Shown: positions 42,430 to 51,594 of the stretch, piece by piece
Position numbering within the stretch: the stretch's first letter is position 1
How the letters are laid out: the number at the start of each line of letters is the position of its first letter
Assembly: GCF_015291705.1 (NCBI RefSeq)
Contig: NZ_CP030050.1
Location: 3,224,001 to 3,288,000 of the forward strand
Direction of reading: 5' to 3'
Origin: Bradyrhizobium arachidis
GTDB lineage: Bacteria > Pseudomonadota > Alphaproteobacteria > Rhizobiales > Xanthobacteraceae
DNA: 64,000 bases
Notes under the pieces: generated by a model
The model's input: only the letters and a program-made list of their open reading frames with translations
Databases searched by the model: none
Told to the model about the DNA's origin: nothing
Translations under genes and position numbers: made by a program

Positions 42430-43272
42430 ATGAACCCAGCAACAAAGACAGCTGACGTGCAGCCGGCCGCGCATCTGAGACTGGTGAGCGACCGGGCCGG
42501 CGATGCGTCGGGCATCAAGCTATCAGGCGTGTCGAAGACCTACCGGACGCGCGACGGCGACGTGCCGTCGCTGCGGCCGCTCGATTTCCACATCAATGAC
42601 GGCGAGTTCTTCGTCGTGGTCGGCCCCTCCGGCTGCGGCAAGTCCACGCTGCTCAAGCTGATCTCCGGCCTGCTGCCGCCGACCACGGGCGAGGTGCTGG
42701 TCGAAGGCGAGAAGGTCACGAAGCCGCACGGCAATGTCGGCATCGTGTTCCAGAACGCGCTGCTGCTGCCCTGGCGCAACATCCTCAACAACGTGATGCT
42801 GCCGATCGACATGAAGCGGCTGCCGCGGCAGGAATATCTCGACCGCGCCAGGTCGCTGCTCAAGCTGGTCGGGCTCGAAGGGTTCGAGAAGAAGCTGCCG
42901 TGGCAGCTCTCCGGCGGCATGCAGCAGCGCGCCTCGATCTGCCGCGCGCTGGTGCACGACCCCAGGATCATGCTGATGGACGAGCCGTTCGGCGCGCTCG
43001 ACGCGCTGACGCGCGAGCGCATGAATGTCGAATTGATGCGGATCCAGCGCGAGACCAAGAAGACGGTGCTGCTGATCACGCATTCGATTCCGGAAGCCGT
43101 GTTCCTCGCCGATCGCGTGCTGGTCATGACCGAGCGGCCCGGCGCGGTCGCCGCGGTCTACGACGTCCCGCTGCCGCGCCCTCGCTCGCTCGACGTGATG
43201 GCTGATCCGGTGTTTACGGAGCTCGTGCAGCGCATCCGCAAGCATTTCTTCTCGCAAGGTTCGCTGGACTGA
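42430..43272 (+). CDS. ABC transporter ATP-binding protein (NitT/TauT type)
   Basis: A 280-residue ATPase. Walker A GPSGCGKSTLL, Q-loop FQNALLLPWRNI, signature LSGGMQQRASICRAL and Walker B ILMDEPFGALD are all intact, followed by the H-loop LLITHSI. The N-terminal 30 residues are a variable tail. It powers the permease of this operon. The stop is 4 bp before the enolase-superfamily gene, so expression is tightly linked to the enzymes. Confidence 0.94.
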   Translation: MNPATKTADVQPAAHLRLVSDRAGDASGIKLSGVSKTYRTRDGDVPSLRPLDFHINDGEFFVVVGPSGCGKSTLLKLISGLLPPTTGEVLVEGEKVTKPHGNVGIVFQNALLLPWRNILNNVMLPIDMKRLPRQEYLDRARSLLKLVGLEGFEKKLPWQLSGGMQQRASICRALVHDPRIMLMDEPFGALDALTRERMNVELMRIQRETKKTVLLITHSIPEAVFLADRVLVMTERPGAVAAVYDVPLPRPRSLDVMADPVFTELVQRIRKHFFSQGSLD

Positions 43273-43276
43273 AACC

Positions 43277-44674
43277 ATGGCGCCGCGCCTGAAGCTGCGA
43301 GACATCGCCTTCTTCGAACGACCCGTGCAATTCGCGCGGCCGTTCCGCTTTGGCGCAGTTACCATCAACGCGACGCCGCAGCTGTTCGTGCGGGCCGAGA
43401 TCGAGGTCGAGGGGAAGGGCATTGCGGTCGGCGCCAGCGCCGAGCTGCTGGTGCCAAAATGGTTCGACAAGCGGCCGGAGCTGTCGCCGGCGCAGACGGT
43501 CGAAGGCTTGCGCAGATCGCTCCAGATCGCGCGCGATCTCTATCGGGCGCAAACCGAGTTCCAGACGGCGTTCGGTCTGCACGCCTCGTGCATCGGTGCC
43601 CAGATCGCGGCTTGCGCGAAAGAGAACATTCCGCCGCTTGCCGCCGCTTATGGTCCGGCGGAAATCGACAAGGCGATCCTCGATGCGCTGCTGCGCGCCA
43701 CCGAGACCAGCTTCTTCGACGGCATGGCCGGCAACGTCGCCGGCATCGATGCGCGGCTTTCGCCTGATCTGAAGGACGCTGATCTCACGGCTTTCCTCGC
43801 CGGCCGAAGGCCGCTGCCGCGCGTTGCCATCCGGCATACCGTCGGCCTTGACGACACCGTCGAAGGCGAGGGCGGTGTCGCCGATGCGCACGAGAACGCT
43901 GGTGCGAATTACTTCAAGCTGAAGCTGTCAGGCGATCCCGCGGCCGATGCGGCGCGTCTGGCACGGATCGGCAAGGAACTCGATACGCCCGGACGCGACT
44001 ACAAGGTGACGCTCGACGCCAACGAGCAGTACGCTGACCTGGCTGCGCTGCAGGCGCTGATGGACCGGCTCGATCGTGATTCCGCCTTGCGGCCGATCGC
44101 CTCGCGCCTGCTCTATGTCGAGCAGCCGATGCCGCGCGACGTTACGCGGCAATCACCGCTCGGTTCGCTCGCCGCATACGGCTTCATCATCGACGAGGCC
44201 GATGACTCCTACGATGCCTTCCCGACGGCGCGGGCGCTGGGCTATTGCGGCATCTCTTCCAAATCCTGCAAGGGGCTCTACAAGTCCATCGTCAATGCGA
44301 CGCGCGCGGCGAAATGGAGTGTAGGCGGGGCGCGGTTCTTGGTGACCGGCGAGGACCTCACCTGCCAGGCGGGCCTTGCCGTGCAGCAGGATCTCGCGCT
44401 CGGTGCCTTCATCGGCGTCACCCATGCCGAGCGCAACGGCCATCACTATGTCGACGGTTTTGGCGACACGCCCGCCGCGGAAGCTGCGGCCTTCGCTGCC
44501 GCGCATCCCGATCTCTATGCCGATGCCGGGCAGGGCATCCGGCTCTCCATTCACGATGGCGATCTCCTGACGGGATCGCTCAATACAGTGGGCTTTGCGA
44601 CGTCGGTCCATCCGGACTGGTCGGCGCTCCGCCCGCTCGAACAGCCAAAATCACTTCAGGAGCAAACGGCATGA
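43277..44674 (+). CDS. Enolase-superfamily (mandelate racemase/MLE-like) enzyme
   Basis: A 465-residue protein with enolase-superfamily features. The KxK pair is Lys214/Lys216 (NYFKLKLSG), and likely metal ligands are Asp248 (LDANEQY), Glu282 (VEQPMP) and an acidic group at 306-310 (IIDEADDS). The opposite-face lysine is probably Lys329 or Lys332 (SSKSCKG). Such enzymes abstract the proton alpha to a carboxylate, giving dehydration or epimerisation of an acid sugar. It is longer than typical members (about 380-400). It overlaps the next gene by 4 bp (ATGA). Confidence 0.8.
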   Translation: MAPRLKLRDIAFFERPVQFARPFRFGAVTINATPQLFVRAEIEVEGKGIAVGASAELLVPKWFDKRPELSPAQTVEGLRRSLQIARDLYRAQTEFQTAFGLHASCIGAQIAACAKENIPPLAAAYGPAEIDKAILDALLRATETSFFDGMAGNVAGIDARLSPDLKDADLTAFLAGRRPLPRVAIRHTVGLDDTVEGEGGVADAHENAGANYFKLKLSGDPAADAARLARIGKELDTPGRDYKVTLDANEQYADLAALQALMDRLDRDSALRPIASRLLYVEQPMPRDVTRQSPLGSLAAYGFIIDEADDSYDAFPTARALGYCGISSKSCKGLYKSIVNATRAAKWSVGGARFLVTGEDLTCQAGLAVQQDLALGAFIGVTHAERNGHHYVDGFGDTPAAEAAAFAAAHPDLYADAGQGIRLSIHDGDLLTGSLNTVGFATSVHPDWSALRPLEQPKSLQEQTA

Positions 44675-45822
44675 CCACCCAACGCCTCGGCCTCATCATG
44701 AACGGCGTCACCGGCCGCATGGGGCTCAACCAGCATCTGATCCGCTCGATCGTCGCGATCCGCGACCAGGGCGGCGTCCGCCTGAAGAACGGCGACCGCG
44801 TCATGCCCGATCCGATCCTGGTCGGCCGCAGCGCCGACAAGGTCGAGGCGCTTGCCAAGCGCTACAACATCACGCGCTGGACCACCGATCTCGATGCCGC
44901 GCTCGCCGACACGAACGACACCATGTTCTTCGACGCTGCGACCACGCAGGCGCGCCCCGGCCTGCTGACCCAGGCGATCAATGCCGGCAAGCACGTCTAT
45001 TGCGAGAAGCCGATCGCGACGAATTTCGAGGAAGCGGTCGAGGTGGTGAAGCTCGCCAATGCCAAGGGCGTCAAGCACGGCACGGTTCAGGACAAGCTGT
45101 TCCTGCCGGGGTTGAAGAAGATCGCCTTCCTGCGCGACTCCGGCTTCTTCGGCCGCATCCTCTCGGTGCGCGGCGAGTTCGGCTATTGGGTGTTCGAAGG
45201 CGGCTGGCAGGAAGCGCAGCGGCCGTCCTGGAACTACCGCAGCGAGGACGGCGGCGGCATCATCCTCGACATGGTCTGCCACTGGCGCTACGTGCTCGAC
45301 AATCTCTTCGGCGAGGTCGAGAGCGTGATGTGCATCGGCAATACCGACATTCCCGAGCGCTACGACGAGCAGGGCAACAAGTACAAGGCGACCGCGGATG
45401 ATTCCGCCTACGCGACGTTCCAGCTCAAGGGCGGCGTCATCGCCCACATCAACATGTCCTGGGTGACGCGCGTCTATCGCGACGACCTCGTGACCTTCCA
45501 GGTCGACGGCACGCTCGGCTCGGCAGTCGCGGGCCTCACCGACTGCATGATCCAGGCGCGGCAGGCTACCCCGCGGCCGGTGTGGAATCCCGACGAGAAG
45601 CGGTTGCACGATTTCTACGGCGACTGGCAGAAGATGCCCGACAACGTCAGCTACGACAACGGCTTCAAGGAGCAGTGGGAGATGTTCATCCGTCACGTCT
45701 ACGAGGATGCTCCCTACAAGTTCACGCTGCTCGAAGGCGCCAAGGGCGTTCAGCTCGCCGAATGCGCGCTGAAGAGCTGGAAGGAGCGGCGCTGGATCGA
45801 CGTCGCCCCGATCAAGGCCTGA
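44671..45822 (+). CDS. Gfo/Idh/MocA-family oxidoreductase
   Basis: A 383-residue NAD(P)-dependent dehydrogenase. The Rossmann part begins GLIMNGVTGRMGLNQHLI, a variant of GxGxxG. The family motif HVYCEKPIATNFEEAV carries the catalytic EKP. The C-terminal alpha/beta domain includes GGGIILDMVCHWRYVLDNLF with the conserved Asp and His. It oxidises or reduces a sugar or polyol hydroxyl. The start at 44671 has AGGAG upstream and overlaps the previous stop. It is followed by the DUF993 gene after 10 bp. Confidence 0.92.
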   Translation: MTTQRLGLIMNGVTGRMGLNQHLIRSIVAIRDQGGVRLKNGDRVMPDPILVGRSADKVEALAKRYNITRWTTDLDAALADTNDTMFFDAATTQARPGLLTQAINAGKHVYCEKPIATNFEEAVEVVKLANAKGVKHGTVQDKLFLPGLKKIAFLRDSGFFGRILSVRGEFGYWVFEGGWQEAQRPSWNYRSEDGGGIILDMVCHWRYVLDNLFGEVESVMCIGNTDIPERYDEQGNKYKATADDSAYATFQLKGGVIAHINMSWVTRVYRDDLVTFQVDGTLGSAVAGLTDCMIQARQATPRPVWNPDEKRLHDFYGDWQKMPDNVSYDNGFKEQWEMFIRHVYEDAPYKFTLLEGAKGVQLAECALKSWKERRWIDVAPIKA

Positions 45823-45832
45823 GGAGGGAGAC

Positions 45833-47023
45833 ATGAACAAGCCCGTCCAACCGATGTCATCCCTATCGCTCAAGCTGCCGAAGGCCGATCGCTCGATCGA
45901 GACCTACCGGCTCGCGGCCTCGCGCACGTTCCCGGAGAAGCTCGAGGGGCCGCTGAATCGCATCGCCTTCTCGGCCGTGCACACGGTCGCCGATCCGTTC
46001 GCGGACAACGATCCCTGGCTTTCCGTTGCCGTCGACTGGGACAAGACCATCGCCTTTCGCGAGCACGTCTGGGACCTCGGCCTCGGCGTCGCCGAAGCCA
46101 TGGACACCGCGCAGCGCGGCATGGGGCTGGACTGGCCGACCTCGCTGGAGCTGATCACGCGTTCGGTGTCGGCGGCAAAGCGCCGCAACGCGCTGGTGTT
46201 CTCCGGCGCCGGCACTGACCATCTCGCGGTCGAGGACGCCAAGAGCCTCGACGACGTGATCCGGGCCTATGAGGAGCAGCTCTCGGCGGTCGAGAAGGTC
46301 GGCGGCCGCATCATCCTGATGGCCTCGCGCGCGCTGGCAAAACTCGGCCGCAGCGCCGACGACTACGCCAAGGTCTACAACCGTGTGCTGTCGCAGGTCC
46401 GTGAACCCGTGATCATCCACTGGCTCGGCGACATGTTCGATCCGGCCCTGACCGGATATTGGGGCACCAAGGACCTCGACAAGGCGATGGACATTGCGGT
46501 CGCCATCATCAACAACAACGCCGCCAAGGTCGACGGCGTCAAGGTCTCGCTGCTGGACAAGCAGCGCGAGATCGACATGCGCCGGCGCCTCGACAAGCGC
46601 ATCAAGATGTACACCGGCGACGACTTCAACTACGCGGAGCTGATCGCCGGCGATAGCCAAGGCTTTTCGCACGCGCTGCTCGGCATCTTCGATGCCATTG
46701 CACCCGCGGCGTCCTACGCGCTGTCGCGGCTCGCGGCGGGCGACGAAGCGGGCTTCCACGACGTGCTCGGGCCGACGGTGCCGTTATCGCGTCACATCTT
46801 CAAGGCGCCGACGCGCTTCTACAAGACCGGCGTCGTCTTCATGGCGTATCTCAATGGCCACCAGGATCATTTCACCATGGTCGGGGGACAGGAGAGCACG
46901 CGCTCAACGTTGCATCTGGCCGAGCTGTTCCGTCTCGCTGACAAGGCCGGCCTGCTCGCCAATCCCGAACTCGCGACGCAGCGGATGAAGACCGTGCTCG
47001 CCACCCACGGTATCGAATCCTGA
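45833..47023 (+). CDS. DUF993 family (dihydrodipicolinate-synthase-like) protein
   Basis: A 396-residue protein matching my memory of the DUF993 family, a divergent TIM-barrel group related to the DHDPS/N-acetylneuraminate-lyase fold. Conserved-looking blocks are AVDWDKTIAFREHVWDLGLG, AMDTAQRGMGLDWPTSLELI, IIHWLGDMFDPALTGYWG and VDGVKVSLLDKQ, where the Lys could be the Schiff-base lysine. An aldolase-type cleavage is a reasonable guess. It sits between an oxidoreductase and a sugar isomerase; its stop overlaps the next start (TGATG). Confidence 0.8.
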   Translation: MNKPVQPMSSLSLKLPKADRSIETYRLAASRTFPEKLEGPLNRIAFSAVHTVADPFADNDPWLSVAVDWDKTIAFREHVWDLGLGVAEAMDTAQRGMGLDWPTSLELITRSVSAAKRRNALVFSGAGTDHLAVEDAKSLDDVIRAYEEQLSAVEKVGGRIILMASRALAKLGRSADDYAKVYNRVLSQVREPVIIHWLGDMFDPALTGYWGTKDLDKAMDIAVAIINNNAAKVDGVKVSLLDKQREIDMRRRLDKRIKMYTGDDFNYAELIAGDSQGFSHALLGIFDAIAPAASYALSRLAAGDEAGFHDVLGPTVPLSRHIFKAPTRFYKTGVVFMAYLNGHQDHFTMVGGQESTRSTLHLAELFRLADKAGLLANPELATQRMKTVLATHGIES

Positions 47024-47886
47024 TGCGTGATTTTTCGTCTGACCACCGCTGGCTGTCGCTGAACACGGCGACCGTTCGCAAGCAGGGTGACCTCGTCGAG
47101 ATCATCGACTCCTGCGCGCGTCACGGCATCCGCGCCATCGATCCCTGGCGCGACCAGGTCGCCGCCGTCGGTCTTGACCGCGCGGCGCGTGCGGTGCGCG
47201 ATGCCGGCCTCGATCTCTCAGGCTATTGCCGCGGCGGCATGTTCACCTCGGACGCCGCGCGCCGGGGCGAGGTGCGCGACGACAACCGCCGCTGCGTCGA
47301 TGAAGCCAAGGCGCTCGGCGCGCCCTGCATCGTCCTCGTCGTCGGCGGACTGCCGCAATATTCGCGGCCGGGCAGCGAGACCTCGAAGGACATCGTGGCT
47401 GCGCGCGGGCAGGTCGAGGAAGCTCTTGCCGACATGCTCGATTACGCGAGGCAGGCCAAGCTGCCGCTGGCCATCGAGCCCTTGCACCCGGCCTACGCGG
47501 CCGACCGCGCCTGCGTGAACACGACAAAGCAGGCGCTCGACATCTGCGACCGGCTCGACCCCGGCCGCAGTGGCATGCTCGGCGTCGCGCTCGACGTCTA
47601 TCACATCTGGTGGGATCCGGAGCTGATGGGCCAGATCGCGCGTGCCGGCAAGGATCGCCTGCTCGCCTTCCATGTCTGCGACTGGCTGGTGCCGACCAAG
47701 GACATCCTCAACGACCGCGGCATGATGGGCGACGGCGTCATCGACATCAAATCGGCCCGCGCCGCAGTCGAAGCGCAGGGCTTTGCCGGCTATTCCGAGA
47801 TCGAGATCTTCTCGAATGACTGGTGGGGCAAGCCGATGGACGAGGTGCTGCGCACCTGCATCGCGCGACACAAGACGGTGGTCTAG
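47023..47886 (+). CDS. Sugar phosphate isomerase/epimerase-type TIM barrel
   Basis: A 287-residue AP-endonuclease-2-like barrel. Metal-site blocks include PLAIEPLHPAYAADRACVN (Glu), VALDVYHIWWDPEL (Asp, His), LLAFHVCDWLVPTKD (His) and GYSEIEIFSND (Glu), as in xylose-isomerase-like epimerases. It probably isomerises or epimerises a keto sugar, or eliminates from a 3-keto sugar. The start overlaps the DUF993 stop. It is the last gene of the operon and is followed directly by a family-F repeat. Confidence 0.9.
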   Translation: MRDFSSDHRWLSLNTATVRKQGDLVEIIDSCARHGIRAIDPWRDQVAAVGLDRAARAVRDAGLDLSGYCRGGMFTSDAARRGEVRDDNRRCVDEAKALGAPCIVLVVGGLPQYSRPGSETSKDIVAARGQVEEALADMLDYARQAKLPLAIEPLHPAYAADRACVNTTKQALDICDRLDPGRSGMLGVALDVYHIWWDPELMGQIARAGKDRLLAFHVCDWLVPTKDILNDRGMMGDGVIDIKSARAAVEAQGFAGYSEIEIFSNDWWGKPMDEVLRTCIARHKTVV

Positions 47887-47986
47887 AGCATGATCCGGAA
47901 AAGTGCGTAGCGGTTTTCCGAAAAGATCTTGCTCAAACAGTAACCTAAAGTGCGATGGTGATTCATCTTCATGCCATCGCGCTTTT
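47884..47986. repeat. Intergenic repeat (family F)
   Basis: TAGAGCATGATCCGGAAAAG through GGTTTTCCGAAAAGATC, then GATGGTGATTCATC and ATCGCGCTTT. It starts inside the stop codon of the isomerase gene and could serve as its transcript end. Confidence 0.85.
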
Positions 47987-48161
47987 GCGTGTACTCATTA
48001 AGGCAACGTCAGCAGCTGATGGCCAAGCGGAAAGCATCTGCTCGGGTTGAGCGTTACCGCTTTTGACCCATCTCGGACATCAATTCGCCAGGCCGAGACT
48101 AACCGGAGGCCGGTTGCCTCGACGACGGCGGCCCGCGCACTCAGGCCTTCCAAATCAATGA

Positions 48162-49646
48162 TTACTTCGTTGGGGAAACGGTCGGCGAGGCCGCCGGGTT
48201 AACGACGCCATAGTGGTCAGCCAGGAAATTGCTCGAGTTGGCATAATTCGCCGGCCGAGACCGTTCCGGTAGCATCGTGGCGTTCCACGCCTCCCAGTCG
48301 CTTTTCAGCCGCTCGAATACGTCTTTCTCCCGGTCCTTGAGGTTGGCCCGCTCACGCGGGTCGCTCTCGAGATCGAAGAGGAATTCGTTCCCGGCGATCC
48401 GCAAATATTTCCGATCGCCGTCGCGGATAGCACGCTGCGATCCCGCCTTGTAGCGCCAGCACAACTTCCGTGGATGTGGCCCTGCGCTCCCACTCAAAAC
48501 TTGTCCGAGGTCCTCACCATCGGATGGATACGCCGCGTCCGGCGACGTGCCGGCGACAGCCAGCAAGGTCGGCATCCAGTCCATCGTGATCATGACTTGC
48601 TTGGACACCGCCCCAGGCGCGATGCGTCCGGGCCAGCGCACAATCGCGGGAATGCGAATGCCACCTTCGAGCAGCTCATGCTTCATGCCGGTAAACGGCC
48701 ACACGTTAGAGAATCGTTCACCGCCATTGTCGCTGGTGAGAACGACAATGGTGTTGCCAGCGAGACCGCCGGCATCGAGCGCTTGCAGCACGCGACCGAT
48801 ATTGGCGTCCAGGCTTTGCACCATCGCCGCGTAAGTTTTCTGCGAGCCGCCATCGCGGTCAAAAATGTTTCTGATCCGCTTCGACTCTGCCTCATCATCT
48901 GGCCCTTCCCATGGCCAATGCGGCGCGGTGAAATGCAGGCTCAGCAGAAACGGCTCCTTTGACTTGGCGTAGCCTTCGATGGTTTGCACGGCTCGATCGC
49001 CGAGTAAGTTTGTCATGTAACCGTGACGCTCGACCGGTACCTCCTGCTCGTAAAGTTGATGAGCAAGTCCGGGAAACGGTAACACGTACGTCCGGGAAGC
49101 CTCCGCGCCATGATTGAAATAGTCTGCGCAACAGCCGAGTATGCCGAAAAACTGGTCATAGCCGCTCTTCAAGGGACTGAAATCCGGCAGATCACCAAGA
49201 TGCCACTTTCCGACCAGCGTCGTGCCATACCCAACATTCTTCAGCAGCGACGGCAAAGTGGGGTGACTTGGCGCCAGGCCGGTCCCTTTGGGGCTCAAAG
49301 AAATAAGCGGCTCTTCGAGCCCAACCGGCAACCGAGTGTGATAGCGCCCCGTGATCAACGCCGTGCGCGTCGCAGAGCAGTCAGGCGAACTCGAGTACGC
49401 CTGGGTGAATCGCAATCCCTCGGCCGCCAGCCGGTCTATGTTCGGTGTCGTATAGTCCCGCTGGCCGTAGCAGCCCACATCGGCATAGCCGAGATCATCC
49501 GCCAGGATGAAGACGATGTTCGGCTTTGTCGATTGAGCCTGAGCCGGGCGACGATGACCCATACCCGCGAGTGCCAATGAACTCGCTGCAGTCGTTTGAA
49601 CAAATCGACGACGAGAAATTGTGCTCTGCTGAACCATGAGCGCCAT
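48162..49646 (-). CDS. Tat-exported sulfatase
   Basis: A 494-residue arylsulfatase-type hydrolase. The Tat signal TISRRRFVQTTAASSLALAG is at residues 9-28. Metal Asp50/Asp51 lie in FILADDLGYADVG. The sulfatase motif is CSATRTALITG, where Cys90 is the likely formylglycine residue; Ala replaces the usual Pro of CxPSR, a variant found in active S1 sulfatases. Further sites are VGKWHLGD and LTSDNGGE. It should cleave sulfate esters in the periplasm after activation by a formylglycine-generating enzyme, which is not in this window. The gene stands alone at the edge of an accessory region. Confidence 0.9.
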   Translation of the reverse strand: MALMVQQSTISRRRFVQTTAASSLALAGMGHRRPAQAQSTKPNIVFILADDLGYADVGCYGQRDYTTPNIDRLAAEGLRFTQAYSSSPDCSATRTALITGRYHTRLPVGLEEPLISLSPKGTGLAPSHPTLPSLLKNVGYGTTLVGKWHLGDLPDFSPLKSGYDQFFGILGCCADYFNHGAEASRTYVLPFPGLAHQLYEQEVPVERHGYMTNLLGDRAVQTIEGYAKSKEPFLLSLHFTAPHWPWEGPDDEAESKRIRNIFDRDGGSQKTYAAMVQSLDANIGRVLQALDAGGLAGNTIVVLTSDNGGERFSNVWPFTGMKHELLEGGIRIPAIVRWPGRIAPGAVSKQVMITMDWMPTLLAVAGTSPDAAYPSDGEDLGQVLSGSAGPHPRKLCWRYKAGSQRAIRDGDRKYLRIAGNEFLFDLESDPRERANLKDREKDVFERLKSDWEAWNATMLPERSRPANYANSSNFLADHYGVVNPAASPTVSPTK

Positions 49647-49663
49647 CCCTCTTAAGTTGATAT

Positions 49664-49677
49664 ATGATTTAGATCAA
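49664..49677. promoter_or_regulatory. Near-consensus FNR/FixK-type box upstream of sulfatase
   Basis: ATGAT-TTAG-ATCAA differs from TTGAT-N4-ATCAA at the first base only. It is only 18 bp from the sulfatase start, too close for normal activation, so it may repress, act on a different start, or be chance in this AT-rich gap. Confidence 0.3.
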
Positions 49678-50026
49678 ACCATAACATGCTGATCGCATTC
49701 GGGCCAGTTCACAGGTTGCCCGCGAGAGCTGACCCGAAAGCACCGCAGCACCAGAAAGGCAGCATCATTGTCCTTGAATGCACAGATGGGGATGCCGCCT
49801 TGAAAGTGGCCCGCAATTGACTGAACAGGCCTGACGCTGCGTCATGGTTCGGCGTGGGGATATGTGTGGGTTCAGTTTATACCGGCGGTTCTCCACTCGC
49901 TGAAGTCACACATGTCGTATCTGGCCGAGCAGCGAAGTGCCGACACCGCTCTCGCGGTGGCCGGCCTAGCGGATGCAGCGGACGAGATTGGCGCGCTGAG
50001 TCTCTTTGCGTTTTGACCCCGTATGT
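49678..50026. other. Gene-poor stretch left of the IS element, with one small frame
   Basis: No recognisable gene is present. One plausible small frame runs 49912-50016 on the plus strand (34 codons, starting MSYLAEQRSADTALAV) and ends just before the IS inverted repeat. It could be the start of a gene cut by the insertion. It has no clear ribosome site and no recognised family. The base composition is less GC-rich than in the flanking core genes. Confidence 0.35.
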
Positions 50027-51594
50027 ATGGTCCGGCCGTGGGGTGCAAGAAGATTTCGACGATCCGGTAGATGCGGTCTTGCATCAATGTATCCGGCCTC
50101 TGTTTGGAGCGCAGTGCTCCGGGCCATCATGGATATCAGCGCGCATGTGATCTGGTTAGCGGACAGGCCTCGACCGGGCCATTTGGGTCACCAGGGTTCA
50201 CATGTGCCGGGAAGACCGATTCTCCATCGTCGTCTCATCCTCTCGCAGACCTCGGCGGGTAAGGGTTGTTACGTCATCGATAGCTCCTCACTTCGCGCTG
50301 TTCCTTCGTTCGTGCCTGGCGGCCGTTCCTTCGTCCCGGCCTGCGCGCGCAGACGCGCCGCGCGCAAGGGGCCGTCAAAGCCGGCCGTCGTGCTGTCCTG
50401 ACGTCTTGCTCTCCTGCTGCCAGGCTGCGCCTTGACGGCCCCGCGCACGGCGCGAGGATCAAGCAGGTCGGGACACCGTCTCCTCCATCTTGACGCACGC
50501 GAAGGCGCGTCCCTTGTTGAGGACCGCCCAGGCGATCCGGGCGAGCTTGTTGGCGAGCGCAATCGCCAGCACGTTGTGGTGCAATCGCTTCTTGGCGGCT
50601 TCGATCCAAGAGTTGAGGCCATAGCGCTCCCAGCACTTGACCTTTACCAGAACAACCCACGCGGCTTGCACGAACAGCGCGCGCAGGTAGCGATTACCGC
50701 GCCTTGATATACTGCCGAGGATCGTGCGGTCGCCGGTCGATATCTGCTTCGGAACAAGTCCAAGCCAGGCGCCGAAGTCGCGGCCTTTCGAGAACACGTC
50801 TCCGGTGCCGATCGCAGCCACCATTGCGCTCGAGATGATTGGGCCAATGCCAGGCACCGTCATCAGTCGCTGGCAGGCCCTATCTTGACGGGCTAGTGTT
50901 TCGATCTCGCCAGATAGACCCTCGATACGCTCATCCAGCCGGCGCCAGTCTTCCGCCAGACCCTCGATGATGGGCAACATGCGAGGCGAGAGCACATCAG
51001 TGCGTGTTGCCAAGATACCTGGCAACTCGAACCGCAGGGAATGCGGGCCTTGCCGCACGGCGATGCCCCGTTCCAGCAGGAACGCACGGATCTGATTGAT
51101 CGCGCCGGTACGCTGACCGACCAATCGATCGCGGACGCGGTGCAGTGCCTGAAGGTCGAGCTGATCGGCGGTCTTGGTCGCGACGAACTTCATGGTCGGG
51201 CGTTGGACAGCCTCGGCGATGGCTTCCGCATCTCGGAAGTCATTCTTCTGTCCCTTCGAATACGGGCGCACGTATTTCGCTGGCATCAGGCGGGCGTCGT
51301 GGCCAAGTACTTGGAGTTTGCGGCTGAGATGATGGGCGCCTACGCAGGCCTCCATACCGATCAAGCACGGCGGCAGGTTGGCGAGCCGCGTTTCCACCTG
51401 GCCGCGCGACCACTTCTGCCGCAGCACGATGGCACCGCGGTGATCCTGACCCACGATGTGGAACGAGTTTTTGCCGATGTCGATGCCGATCACGGCGATC
51501 GCCGCGTTGAGTTTCTGAGACATGGCGTGCTCCTTGTCTTGAGCGCCCCTTGCCAGCTTCTCGTGCTGGCAGGGCCGGAGCACGGCCGGACCAT
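50027..51594. mobile_element. IS110-family (IS1111-like) insertion sequence
   Basis: A DEDD transposase gene is enclosed by a perfect 14-bp inverted repeat: ATGGTCCGGCCGTG at 50027-50040 and its inverse at 51581-51594. IS1111-group elements have such subterminal inverted repeats a few bases inside their true ends, so the element probably extends slightly beyond these coordinates. A 10-bp direct repeat TTAGCGGACA at 50156-50165 and 51599-51608 offers an alternative right limit. The noncoding part downstream of the transposase is long (about 420 nt). Confidence 0.75.
50459..51523 (-). CDS. IS110-family DEDD transposase
   Basis: A 354-residue transposase. The N-terminal RuvC-like DEDD domain shows Asp15 (IGIDIGKNSF), Glu58 (LIGMEAC), Asp95 and Asp98 (KNDFRDAEAIAEA). 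The C-terminal Tnp20 domain has LMTVPGIGPIISSAMVAAIG, GAWLGLVPKQISTGD and SISRRGNRYLRALF. It is intact with no frameshift, so the element may be active. The start at 51523 has AAGGAG upstream; the longer frame upstream lacks a site. Confidence 0.94.
   Translation of the reverse strand: MSQKLNAAIAVIGIDIGKNSFHIVGQDHRGAIVLRQKWSRGQVETRLANLPPCLIGMEACVGAHHLSRKLQVLGHDARLMPAKYVRPYSKGQKNDFRDAEAIAEAVQRPTMKFVATKTADQLDLQALHRVRDRLVGQRTGAINQIRAFLLERGIAVRQGPHSLRFELPGILATRTDVLSPRMLPIIEGLAEDWRRLDERIEGLSGEIETLARQDRACQRLMTVPGIGPIISSAMVAAIGTGDVFSKGRDFGAWLGLVPKQISTGDRTILGSISRRGNRYLRALFVQAAWVVLVKVKCWERYGLNSWIEAAKKRLHHNVLAIALANKLARIAWAVLNKGRAFACVKMEETVSRPA

Noticed and set aside
49854..50401. Overlapping short open frames left of and inside the IS element
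   Set aside because: No ribosome sites and no family resemblance; several cross the IS inverted repeat, so they are not conserved coding units.
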